Source: CAZDQL01 sp964507325 | Lineage (GTDB): Bacteria; Planctomycetota; UBA1135; GCA-002686595 | Length of the DNA stretch: 40,224 bases | Direction: 5' to 3' | Assembly: GCA_964507325.1 (NCBI GenBank) | Contig: CAZDQL010000062.1 | Location: 1-40,224 of the forward strand | Part shown: positions 17,188 to 24,453 of the stretch, in pieces | Layout: the number at the start of each line of letters is the position of its first letter | How positions within the stretch are numbered: the stretch's first letter is position 1 | Position numbers and translations under genes: made by a program | Notes under the pieces: model-generated | What the model was told of the DNA's origin: nothing | Seen by the model: the letters and a program-made list of their open reading frames with translations, nothing else | Databases searched by the model: none

Positions 17188-18633
17188 CTACTCCTCCCCG
17201 AGCAGGATCCGTGCGCCGTCGGGGATCTCCCCCTCCACCACCAGATCGCCGTCGTGCTCGCGGGTGACGCTCACCTCGACGCGCGTGTAGTTCGCGCCGC
17301 CGGCGGAGAGCCAGCACCAGGCCGCACCGCCGGAGCGTCGCACCGCGGACTTGGGAAGCAGGAGCACCCCCTGCTCCCCCTCGGTCTGCAGCTCAACCTT
17401 CGCCAGGGTGCCGGCGGTGAGGCCCGGCAAGGGCTGATCGATCTCGGCCCAGACCGCGCAGGCGCCCCCCGGGCGCGGGTAGCTGTCGACCGCCAGGCGA
17501 CCGACCAGCGCCTGCCCTCCCCCCACCGGGTGCACCACCACCCCCGCTCCCTGGCGCACCGCGCCCCGGTCGGTGGCGGGAACCTGGCAGGCGACCTGCA
17601 GGCGATCGGGATCGGCGACCAGGAAGAGGCCGTCCCGGGTCGCGGCGCGACCTCCGCGGCGGTGGACCGGGTAGGAGGTGCCGGAGCGCCAGGTCGTGCT
17701 GCTGCCGTGGAGCAGGACCCCGGAACGGGGCGCGCGCAGGGTGAGGAGCTCCAGATCCGCCTCGAGTTGCGCCAGCTGCTCCTCCGCCCGCAGCAGGGCT
17801 CTCGCAGCAGCGGCCGCCTGGGCGGCGCGCTCGGCCGCGTCCAGCTCCTGGGTGACCTTCAGGTGCTCCAGGGTCCTGGTGCTCGTCTCCACCGCCTCCT
17901 CCAGCCGAGCGACGCGCAGGGGGCGCTCGTACTCCGCCCCGTACTCCAGTTGCTCGAGGGACAGCTGCCGGTAGGCCCGCGTCACGGCCAGATCGCGCCG
18001 CGAGCGGCTGAGCACGATCTCCTCGGTGGCGTCGACCAGCTCGTCGTCCCCGTACATCAACTCGAGCTGCGCCAGCTCGTCCTCCTGGTCGGCGATCTGG
18101 TGGTCGCGGGCGCGCATCGCCAGCTCCTCACCGCGCAGCGTGAAGTCGAGTTGGTGTTCCCGCCAACCCTCGAGCGCCCGGCGGGCCCGCGCCAGGGAGC
18201 GCTCCGCAGAGGTGCGCTGGGCGGCGGCGGTCTCCGCCGCCAGACGCCCCTTCTCGGTCGTGCCCCGCATCCCCCGCTGCGCCCCCTCCAGGGCGATGCG
18301 CGCGTCCTCCACCTGTCGCTCGGGGGAACGGCGGTCGAAGCGAGCCACCACGTCCCCCTCGTTGACGAAGGACCCGTGGGGGGTGACCTCGAGGAAGAGC
18401 AGCTCGCCGGCGTAGGCCTGCGGCCAGAGGGCGATCTCCTGGGCGTCCGCCGGCACCAGGACCCCCGAGAGCTCGTAGCTCCGGGGGAGATCGCGGCGCT
18501 GGGCCTCGACGTGACTCCCCTCTGCCTGAAGGGTCGCGGGCTCCGGAGTTGTGGGGATGGGTCCGGCCTTGCTCTGGAAGGCCGGAACCAGGAGGAACAC
18601 GGGGATGAGAAGGAACGGAGCCAAGGTGCGCAT
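17188..18633 (-). CDS. HlyD/AcrA-like periplasmic adaptor (membrane fusion) protein
   Basis: The 481-residue protein has an N-terminal signal sequence (residues 1-23). A barrel-sandwich half follows at about 60-100 (GELLFLEVTPHGSFVNEGDVVARFD), then a very long coiled-coil hairpin at about 103-300, then the returning lipoyl half (LTLRAPRSGVLLHG) and a beta-barrel region to about 440. Such proteins link an inner-membrane transporter to the cell exterior. No transporter or outer-membrane channel gene is on this strand nearby; the divergent ABC exporter genes 373 bases away are the closest candidates. The downstream gene encodes the secreted toroid protein. Confidence 0.82.
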   Translation of the reverse strand: MRTLAPFLLIPVFLLVPAFQSKAGPIPTTPEPATLQAEGSHVEAQRRDLPRSYELSGVLVPADAQEIALWPQAYAGELLFLEVTPHGSFVNEGDVVARFDRRSPERQVEDARIALEGAQRGMRGTTEKGRLAAETAAAQRTSAERSLARARRALEGWREHQLDFTLRGEELAMRARDHQIADQEDELAQLELMYGDDELVDATEEIVLSRSRRDLAVTRAYRQLSLEQLEYGAEYERPLRVARLEEAVETSTRTLEHLKVTQELDAAERAAQAAAAARALLRAEEQLAQLEADLELLTLRAPRSGVLLHGSSTTWRSGTSYPVHRRGGRAATRDGLFLVADPDRLQVACQVPATDRGAVRQGAGVVVHPVGGGQALVGRLAVDSYPRPGGACAVWAEIDQPLPGLTAGTLAKVELQTEGEQGVLLLPKSAVRRSGGAAWCWLSAGGANYTRVEVSVTREHDGDLVVEGEIPDGARILLGEE

Positions 18634-18720
18634 CGAAGGAGTCCTACTGGGCCAGGGGACGGAGTCGCAGCACCAGAGTACCCCCAGGTCGGGTTTTCTG
18701 GAGGATTGGGACTTCCCTCA

Positions 18721-18748
18721 CGACCTGCGGTCGATAGTCTCCTAGGAG
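18721..18748. repeat. Two small palindromes upstream of the leader
   Basis: CGACC-TGC-GGTCG (18721-18733) and the perfect palindrome CTCCTAGGAG (18739-18748) lie in the divergent region between the adaptor and ABC exporter genes. They could be operator sites. The rest of the 373-base interval, outside the leader and the downstream hairpin, shows nothing recognisable. Confidence 0.3.
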
Positions 18749-18780
18749 GCAGCACGCGCAGAGCCGCAGGAGAACGCCAG

Positions 18781-18843
18781 ATGAGCATCTCGAGGACCCA
18801 GAACGTGGCGGTCGGTGCACTCACCGACCCCGGCCCCCCCTGA
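18781..18843 (+). CDS. Possible 20-residue leader peptide ending in Pro-Gly-Pro-Pro
   Basis: A short frame starts at ATG 18781 with a well-placed AGGAG (GCAGGAGAACGCCAG) and ends DPGPP-stop. Pro-Pro before a stop codon is a known slow-termination context. The frame lies 163 bases upstream of the ABC exporter genes on the same strand and contains an 8-bp hairpin (18810-18829). A frame this short can arise by chance; the case rests on its ribosome binding site and the RNA structures around its stop. Confidence 0.35.
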   Translation: MSISRTQNVAVGALTDPGPP

Positions 18844-18914
18844 GCGGGTCCCTAGGCGCTGCCACAAGTTCCATCGAGGAACACGCCGAGGCCCGCTCCC
18901 CTGAGCGGGCCTCG
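18837..18914 (+). promoter_or_regulatory. Candidate attenuator: two mutually exclusive stems
   Basis: A perfect 12-bp hairpin, CGAGGCCCGCTC / GAGCGGGCCTCG with a 4-base loop, occupies 18887-18914. The sequence CCCCTGAGCGGG occurs twice, at 18837-18848 (spanning the leader stop codon) and 18898-18909. The left arm (18892-18898) can therefore pair with either copy. No T run follows the hairpin, so any termination would be atypical. Confidence 0.4.
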
Positions 18915-19006
18915 CTCGTCCCAAGCCCTCGCCTGCGTTCGAGCGCCCGCTCCCCGCCCCGGCGGGCACGTACCCAAGACCCTGGCGAGGGCACCTGGAA
19001 CGAGCC

Positions 19007-20881
19007 GTGAGACCGCCCCGTGCGATCCTCTGGAGCCTCGTCCGCCGCGAACGCACCCGCTATGCAGCGGCGGGCCTCTCCGTGGTCGTCGCCCACGCAC
19101 TGTTCTTCGGTGCGCCCCTGATCGCCCGTTCGGCGATCGACGCCCTGATGCCGGGGGAGGAGCCCACCCGTCTCGAGGCCGTGGCGAGGCAGCTCACCGG
19201 CCGCGGGGATCCCCTGGCCCTGCTCGCCCTGGCGGCGGCGGGGATCGTGGGCCTGACCTTCCTGGGCGGTCTGCTCCAGTACCTGCGCGGGCGCTGGAGC
19301 GCGGCCGCCGCGGAGGCGATCGTGCGCGACCTGCGCCGCCGCGCCTACGGCCGCCTGCACCACGCCCCCCGCGCCTGGCTGGACAGGCTGCCCACCGGCG
19401 ATCTGGTGCAACGCTGCACCTCCGACGTCGACACCCTGCGGGCCTTCCTCTCGGTGCAGGTGGTGCAGGTGGTCGAGACCACGGTGCTCCTGGCGGTGCT
19501 GGTGCCCCTCCTGTTCATGCTGTCCCCCACCATGGCCCTGGTCTGCCTGGCCTTCCTGCCGGTGATCATGGCCTTCGCCGTGGTCTTCTTCCGGCGCGTC
19601 CAGGACACCTTCCTGGCGGTGGACGAGGCGGAGGGGAGCATGACGGCGGTCCTGCAGGAGAACCTGACCGGGATCCGCGTCGTGCGCGCCTTCGCCCGCG
19701 AAGAGCACGAGGTGGAGCGCTTCGCGCGCCACAACGCGCAGCACCGCGATCGCCTGGAGGGAATGATCCGCGTGCTCGGCAACTACTGGGCGACCTCCGA
19801 CCTGCTCTGCTTCCTGCAGCTCGCGGCGGTGCTCTTCCTGGGTGCCCACTGGGTCGCCCAGGGGGAGCTCAGCGTCGGCACCTGGTTCGCCTTCACCACC
19901 TACGAGGCGATGCTGCTCTTCCCGGTGCGGCAGCTCGGACGCGTCCTGGTGGAGACGGGCAAGGCGCTGGTGGCCTTGCGCCGGCTGGGCGTGGTGCTCG
20001 ACGCACCGCCGGAGGGCGCCCACGAAGAGGAGGCGCTCCGGATCGCCACGCGCGCCGGAGAGCTCGAGTTCTACCCCCCGCCCCCCACCCTGGCGGGTGG
20101 GATCGAATTCTCGCGGGTGCGCTTCGCCTACGACGACGCGCCGCCCCTCTTCGAGGAGCTCTCCTTCTCGGTCGAGCCCGGGCAGACGGTGGCGCTCCTG
20201 GGACCGCCGGGGGCGGGCAAGTCCACCATCGTGGCTCTGCTCCTGCGGCTGTTCGACTACCAGGGGGGAGCGATCCGACTCGACGGTCGACCGCTGACCA
20301 GCCTGGAGCGCTGCTTCGTGCGCGCGCGCATCGGCGTCGCCCTGCAGGAGCCCTTCCTCTACTCCCGCAGCCTGGCCGACAACCTCGCCCTGGGATCGCC
20401 GGGCGCCTCCCGAGCCGAGCTGGCGGTGGCGGCCGATCTGGCGCGCGTGGCGGAGGCGATCGAGAGCTTCGAGGACGGCTACGACACGGTCGTCGGAGAG
20501 CGCGGCGTGACCCTCTCCGGGGGACAGCGCCAGCGGGTCGCCCTGGCCCGCGCGCTGCTCTCCGATCCGCCGATCCTGGTGCTCGACGACGCCCTCTCGG
20601 CGGTCGACACGAACACCGAGGCGGAGATCCTGACGGCTCTGGACCGCCGCCGGGGGAAGAAGACCACCCTGCTCATCGCCCACCGCCTCTCCACCCTGAT
20701 GGCGGCGGATCGCATCCTGGTCCTCGAGGGGGGGCGCGTCGTGCAGGACGGTGCCCACGCTGAGCTCCTGGCCCGGGACGGCCCGTACCGCCGGCTGTGG
20801 GCGGTGCAGGAGGCGTTGGAGCGGGAGCTGGCCTGCGACCTGGCGGCGCTCGGAAGTGAGCGGGAAGGGAGCGCGCGATGA
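19007..20881 (+). CDS. ABC exporter half-transporter with degenerate ATP site (heterodimer subunit 1)
   Basis: The 624-residue protein is a membrane domain of six helices (about 1-320) fused to a nucleotide-binding domain (about 360-600). Walker A is GPPGAGKST (399-407), the signature is LSGGQ, Walker B ends LVLDD with Asp527-Asp528, and the switch His lies in LLIAHRLST. The catalytic Glu expected after Walker B is Asp528, as in the degenerate subunit of heterodimeric exporters such as TM287/288 and BmrC/BmrD. The start is GTG at 19007. The stop overlaps the ATG of the next gene (ATGA), so the partner is co-translated. The substrate is unknown; lipids, drugs or peptides are all possible for this class. 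Confidence 0.9.
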   Translation: MRPPRAILWSLVRRERTRYAAAGLSVVVAHALFFGAPLIARSAIDALMPGEEPTRLEAVARQLTGRGDPLALLALAAAGIVGLTFLGGLLQYLRGRWSAAAAEAIVRDLRRRAYGRLHHAPRAWLDRLPTGDLVQRCTSDVDTLRAFLSVQVVQVVETTVLLAVLVPLLFMLSPTMALVCLAFLPVIMAFAVVFFRRVQDTFLAVDEAEGSMTAVLQENLTGIRVVRAFAREEHEVERFARHNAQHRDRLEGMIRVLGNYWATSDLLCFLQLAAVLFLGAHWVAQGELSVGTWFAFTTYEAMLLFPVRQLGRVLVETGKALVALRRLGVVLDAPPEGAHEEEALRIATRAGELEFYPPPPTLAGGIEFSRVRFAYDDAPPLFEELSFSVEPGQTVALLGPPGAGKSTIVALLLRLFDYQGGAIRLDGRPLTSLERCFVRARIGVALQEPFLYSRSLADNLALGSPGASRAELAVAADLARVAEAIESFEDGYDTVVGERGVTLSGGQRQRVALARALLSDPPILVLDDALSAVDTNTEAEILTALDRRRGKKTTLLIAHRLSTLMAADRILVLEGGRVVQDGAHAELLARDGPYRRLWAVQEALERELACDLAALGSEREGSAR

Positions 20882-22746
20882 CTGGCGTGGATCGGAGCGA
20901 GAACCCGCAGCGTCCGGCCAACATGGACCTGCGCCTCTGGTGGCGGATCTACCGCTACGCGGCGGCCTACCCGCGGACCGTGTTGGGCCTGGCCTTCTTC
21001 GCGGTGACCACCGCGGCCAGCGAGGTCGGCTTTCCGCTGATCACACGTCGCATCGTCGACGAGGTCGCCCAGGAGGGTGCGCAGGCTCACCTGGCGCCCT
21101 GGATCGCCGCCCACCTGGCGTTGACCGTGCTGCTGGCCCTCTCGGTGCTCTTCTTCATCCGCTTGGCGGGCAAGATTCGAGCCCACGTGAACCACGACAT
21201 CCGCGCCGACGGATTCGCCAACCTGCAGCGCCTCTCCTTCGCCTTCTACGACCGCCGCCCCGTCGGCTGGTTGATGGCGCGCATGACCTCGGACTGCGAC
21301 CGCCTGTCGAACATCCTCGCCTGGGGGACCCTGGACCTCGTCTGGGGCGTGACGATGATGGCCGGCATCTCGGTCGCCATGCTGGTCTTGAACTGGAAGC
21401 TGGCCCTGGTGGTGATGGCGATCGTGCCCCTGCTGGCACTCCTCTCCCTCTACTTCCAGCGCCGCATCCTGGTCACCGCGCGCCTGGTGCGCTCCACCAA
21501 CTCGCGCATCACCGCCTCCTTCAACGAGGGCATCAGCGGCGTGACCACCGCCAAGGCCTTCGTGCGCGAGGCGGCCCACCAGCGCGAGTTCGACGGCCTG
21601 ACCGGAGAGATGTTCGGCCACGCCACGCGCAACGCCCGGCTCTCCGCCCTCTACCAACCGCTGGTCCTGACCCTCGCCAGCCTGGCGACCGGCCTGGCAC
21701 TGGCCGTGGGCGGAGTCCAGGTGGCGGGGGAAGCGCTGAGTCTGGGAACCCTGATCGGCTTCCTGGCCTACACGCGCTCCTTCTTCGAGCCGGTGCAGGA
21801 GATGGCCGCCTGGTTCGCCGAGCTGCAGATGGCCCAGGCCTCCGCGGAGCGGGTCCTGGGGCTGATCGAGACGGAACCGGAGGTGCTCGACTCGCCGGAG
21901 GTGCTGGCCCGCATCGAGGCGGCCGGTGACCGCGAACGGCAGCCGGGCTCTGCGGAGGACGGCCTGGCGGATCGCATCGGCACGATCCGCTTCGAGGGGG
22001 TCGGCTTCAGCTACGTCGAGGGCCAGCCGATCCTGTCCGACTTCGACCTCGAGGTCGCGGACGGGGAGACGCTCGCCCTGGTGGGGCCCACCGGCGGCGG
22101 CAAGTCGACGATCACGAGCCTGCTCTGCCGCTTCTACGAGCCGACGGCGGGACGCATCACCTTCGACGACGTCGACTACCGCCGGCGTGGGCTGCACTGG
22201 CTGCGCTCCAACCTCGGGATCGTGTTGCAGACTCCCCACCTCTTCAGGGGCTCGGTTGCCGAGAACGTCCGCTACGGCCGCCTGGAAGCCTCGCCCCAGG
22301 AGGTCGAGGACGCCGCACGTCTGGTGGGGCTCCACGAGCTGGTCGAGCGCCGCCCCGAGGGCTTCGAGACGCAGGTCGGAGAGGCGGGGACCCACCTCTC
22401 CGGCGGCGAGCGCCAGCTGGTCTCCTTCGCGCGCGCCGTGCTGGCCCGGCCGAAGCTCTTCGTGCTCGACGAGGCCACCTCCTCGGTGGACTCCGAGACC
22501 GAGCAGCGCATCCAACGCGGACTGACGCGCGTCATGCAGGGGCGCACCTGCTTCGTGATCGCCCACCGCCTCTCCACCATCCGCGGCGCGGACCGCATCC
22601 TGGTGATCGACGGCGGTCGGATCGTGGAGCAGGGCACGCACTCCCAGCTCTTGGCCCTCGAAGGCCGCTATCACGAGCTCTACACGCGCCAGAGTCTCGA
22701 CGAGGCGGCCCGGGTGGCGGCCTGCGCCTCACCCGTCCCGCAGTGA
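20878..22746 (+). CDS. ABC exporter half-transporter with canonical ATP site (heterodimer subunit 2)
   Basis: The 622-residue protein has six membrane helices in residues 25-330 and a nucleotide-binding domain with Walker A GPTGGGKST (403-411), signature LSGGE, and Walker B LFVLDE with Asp531 and catalytic Glu532. The H-loop is in FVIAHRLST. With an intact Glu here and Asp in its partner, the pair is predicted to hydrolyse ATP mainly at one site. The ATG overlaps the stop of the first subunit. The last 18 bases overlap the end of the convergent membrane protein gene, leaving no room for a separate terminator. Confidence 0.92.
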   Translation: MTGVDRSENPQRPANMDLRLWWRIYRYAAAYPRTVLGLAFFAVTTAASEVGFPLITRRIVDEVAQEGAQAHLAPWIAAHLALTVLLALSVLFFIRLAGKIRAHVNHDIRADGFANLQRLSFAFYDRRPVGWLMARMTSDCDRLSNILAWGTLDLVWGVTMMAGISVAMLVLNWKLALVVMAIVPLLALLSLYFQRRILVTARLVRSTNSRITASFNEGISGVTTAKAFVREAAHQREFDGLTGEMFGHATRNARLSALYQPLVLTLASLATGLALAVGGVQVAGEALSLGTLIGFLAYTRSFFEPVQEMAAWFAELQMAQASAERVLGLIETEPEVLDSPEVLARIEAAGDRERQPGSAEDGLADRIGTIRFEGVGFSYVEGQPILSDFDLEVADGETLALVGPTGGGKSTITSLLCRFYEPTAGRITFDDVDYRRRGLHWLRSNLGIVLQTPHLFRGSVAENVRYGRLEASPQEVEDAARLVGLHELVERRPEGFETQVGEAGTHLSGGERQLVSFARAVLARPKLFVLDEATSSVDSETEQRIQRGLTRVMQGRTCFVIAHRLSTIRGADRILVIDGGRIVEQGTHSQLLALEGRYHELYTRQSLDEAARVAACASPVPQ

Positions 22747-23280
22747 GGAGATGCGGCGCCAGCCGAGCAGCTCACCACCCAGGATCAGGAGCAGGCTACC
22801 GCCTTCGATCACCCAACCGAGCGGCTGCTGCAGTCGGTCGTGCAGGGCGGGCACCAACCGCGCCCCCAGGTAGACGATCACCGTCACCAGCCCCAGGGCG
22901 CACAGGGCCTTGGGGAGGTCGAGGGAGCGATCGAGGCGCATCAGGAGCACGAGCCCCAGGACGCCTGCCAAGGCCAGCCCCCCGAGCAAGAGGTAGCGCC
23001 ACCACAGGTGGGGCCCCCGCAGCCGATGCTCCGGGTCCAGCACGCGCACCACGTCCTGGCCCGTCTGGTGAACGATCTCCTGCAGGTTGCAGCCCTTGTC
23101 GAGCACCACCGCGCCGCAGGCGCAGGCGATGACCAACCAGGTCAGGCGCTGGCCGGGGCGGCCTGCGCGGAAGAGGGCCAGCGCCCCCAGTAGCGGCAGG
23201 ATCCAGGCCGCCACCTCGAACCAGAAGAAGCCTCCTTGTTCCGGTTCGGGAATCGGGGCGACTGCGATCGGGAGCTGCAT
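22729..23280 (-). CDS. Small multi-pass membrane protein, unknown function
   Basis: The 183-residue protein has about five hydrophobic helices (near 22-37, 46-62, 92-112, 124-141, 154-172) and a loop with the only notable polar features: DKGCNLQEIVHQTGQD and DPEHRLRGPHLWWR. No family was recognised. It reads away from the potassium-channel-like gene's 3' end (54 bases apart, same strand) and converges on the ABC exporter gene with an 18-base overlap. Confidence 0.65.
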   Translation of the reverse strand: MQLPIAVAPIPEPEQGGFFWFEVAAWILPLLGALALFRAGRPGQRLTWLVIACACGAVVLDKGCNLQEIVHQTGQDVVRVLDPEHRLRGPHLWWRYLLLGGLALAGVLGLVLLMRLDRSLDLPKALCALGLVTVIVYLGARLVPALHDRLQQPLGWVIEGGSLLLILGGELLGWRRISSLRDG

Positions 23281-23334
23281 GCTGACTAGCGGGGGATCAG
23301 TGGGCCGGCCGGCATTGTGCCCTGGATCCGCGCG

Positions 23335-24345
23335 TCATTCCCCTTTGCCGGCCATCTTGCTGGCGAAGATCGTGAGCAGCCCGCCGAGCATCAGATACCC
23401 GGTGACGGCCTCGAACATGGCGACCACCTTGGCGGCGACCGAGACGGGGAAGATGTCGCCGTAGCCCAGGGTGCTCATCGTCACCACGCTGAAGTAGACC
23501 GGCGAGATCGCGTCGGGATGCGGTCCCCAATCGACCTCGACCAGGGTGTAGAGCCAGGCGAAGATGATCACCAGGATGAGCGTGCACGCCGCCCAGCGCG
23601 CGGCGCTGCGGCCGCAGTCACTGCTGATCCACCAGACCCAGTAGAGGGACCGCGCCAGCGGCCCCTGGCGGCGGAACTCGTCGATGAAGTTCTGCTCGTG
23701 AATGAAGCTCCGGCACAGGTACGATCCGGTGAAGTCGCTCTCCCGCAGGTCGACCCCGAGCCAGCTCGCCTGCTTGAACCCCTCGAGCCGCCGCAGGTGC
23801 GTGCGGCGCAGATCCGCCCCTTCGAGGCAGGCGCCCTTCAGCCGCGCGCCGACCAGCTCCCCCTCCCTGAGCGTCGTGCGGGTGAGTCGCGCCTGACGCA
23901 AGTCGGTCTCGACCAGCCGTGCACCGGTCAAGTCGGCGCCGGTGAGATCCGCCCCGCGGGCACAGGTGCCCTCCAGGGAAGCCCACTGGGCCGTGACGTC
24001 GACCATGGAGCACTGGCTGAGGTCCGCCCCGTCGAGGATCGACCCGCGCAGATCCGCGCTGTAGAGCCGCGCCCCCGTCAGGTCCGCTCCCACCAGGCGC
24101 ACGCCGCGCAGGTTCGCGTGGGACAGGTCCGCCTCCCGCAGACACGCCCCGCTGAGGTCGAGACCGGCCATGTCCTCGTCCACCAGGGAGGCGCCCCTGA
24201 GGTCGAGGGCGGCCTCGGGCTGCCCTCCGGCCCGCAACTCGGCGATCTGTTCGCGGGGACCCGCCCTCTCGCAGGCGGTCTGAGTCGGGGACGATGCGTC
24301 GGCCAGGCCTTGCATCCGGTCGTCGCGCTGGTCGGTGGATTCCAT
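23335..24345 (-). CDS. Pentapeptide-repeat / two-helix potassium channel fusion
   Basis: In this 336-residue protein, residues ~45-205 are pentapeptide repeats of the A(D/N)LxG type (LDLSGACLREADLSHANLRGVRLVGADL pattern), which form a right-handed square beta-helix. Residues ~235-330 form an ion channel: a first membrane helix (WAACTLILVIIFAWLYTLV), a pore helix and selectivity filter TLGYGD (Gly294-Asp297), and a second membrane helix (VVAMFEAVTGYLMLGGLLTIFA). The filter is that of K+ channels. The repeat domain would be cytoplasmic and could gate or localise the channel. No Shine-Dalgarno is visible; a hairpin occupies its usual place just before the ATG. Confidence 0.9.
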   Translation of the reverse strand: MESTDQRDDRMQGLADASSPTQTACERAGPREQIAELRAGGQPEAALDLRGASLVDEDMAGLDLSGACLREADLSHANLRGVRLVGADLTGARLYSADLRGSILDGADLSQCSMVDVTAQWASLEGTCARGADLTGADLTGARLVETDLRQARLTRTTLREGELVGARLKGACLEGADLRRTHLRRLEGFKQASWLGVDLRESDFTGSYLCRSFIHEQNFIDEFRRQGPLARSLYWVWWISSDCGRSAARWAACTLILVIIFAWLYTLVEVDWGPHPDAISPVYFSVVTMSTLGYGDIFPVSVAAKVVAMFEAVTGYLMLGGLLTIFASKMAGKGE

Positions 24346-24349
24346 GGGG

Positions 24350-24368
24350 ATCGGCCCGCAGGGCCGAT
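24350..24368 (-). promoter_or_regulatory. Hairpin directly before the channel start codon
   Basis: A perfect 8-bp stem, ATCGGCCC / GGGCCGAT with a 3-base loop, ends 4 bases before the ATG of the channel gene. A weaker 6-bp hairpin (CCCACC / GGTGGG, 24418-24434) lies farther upstream, just after the peptidase stop. The first could block ribosome access; either could end the upstream peptidase transcript, although no T run follows. Confidence 0.45.
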
Positions 24369-24453
24369 GCGAGCTTCGGAATCCGGGGCTGGGGCACTTG
24401 AGGTCGGCACACGATTCCCCACCATCGCGGTGGGTCCGGGCCGCCGCAGGGCC

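Noticed and set aside
18821..20758. 645-codon minus-strand open frame opposite the first ABC subunit
   Set aside because: Shadow of the ABC gene, whose Walker and signature motifs are intact on the plus strand.
24418..24434. CCCACC / GGTGGG hairpin as a true terminator of the M28 gene
   Set aside because: The stem is only 6 bp and no T run follows on the minus strand; too weak to call separately.
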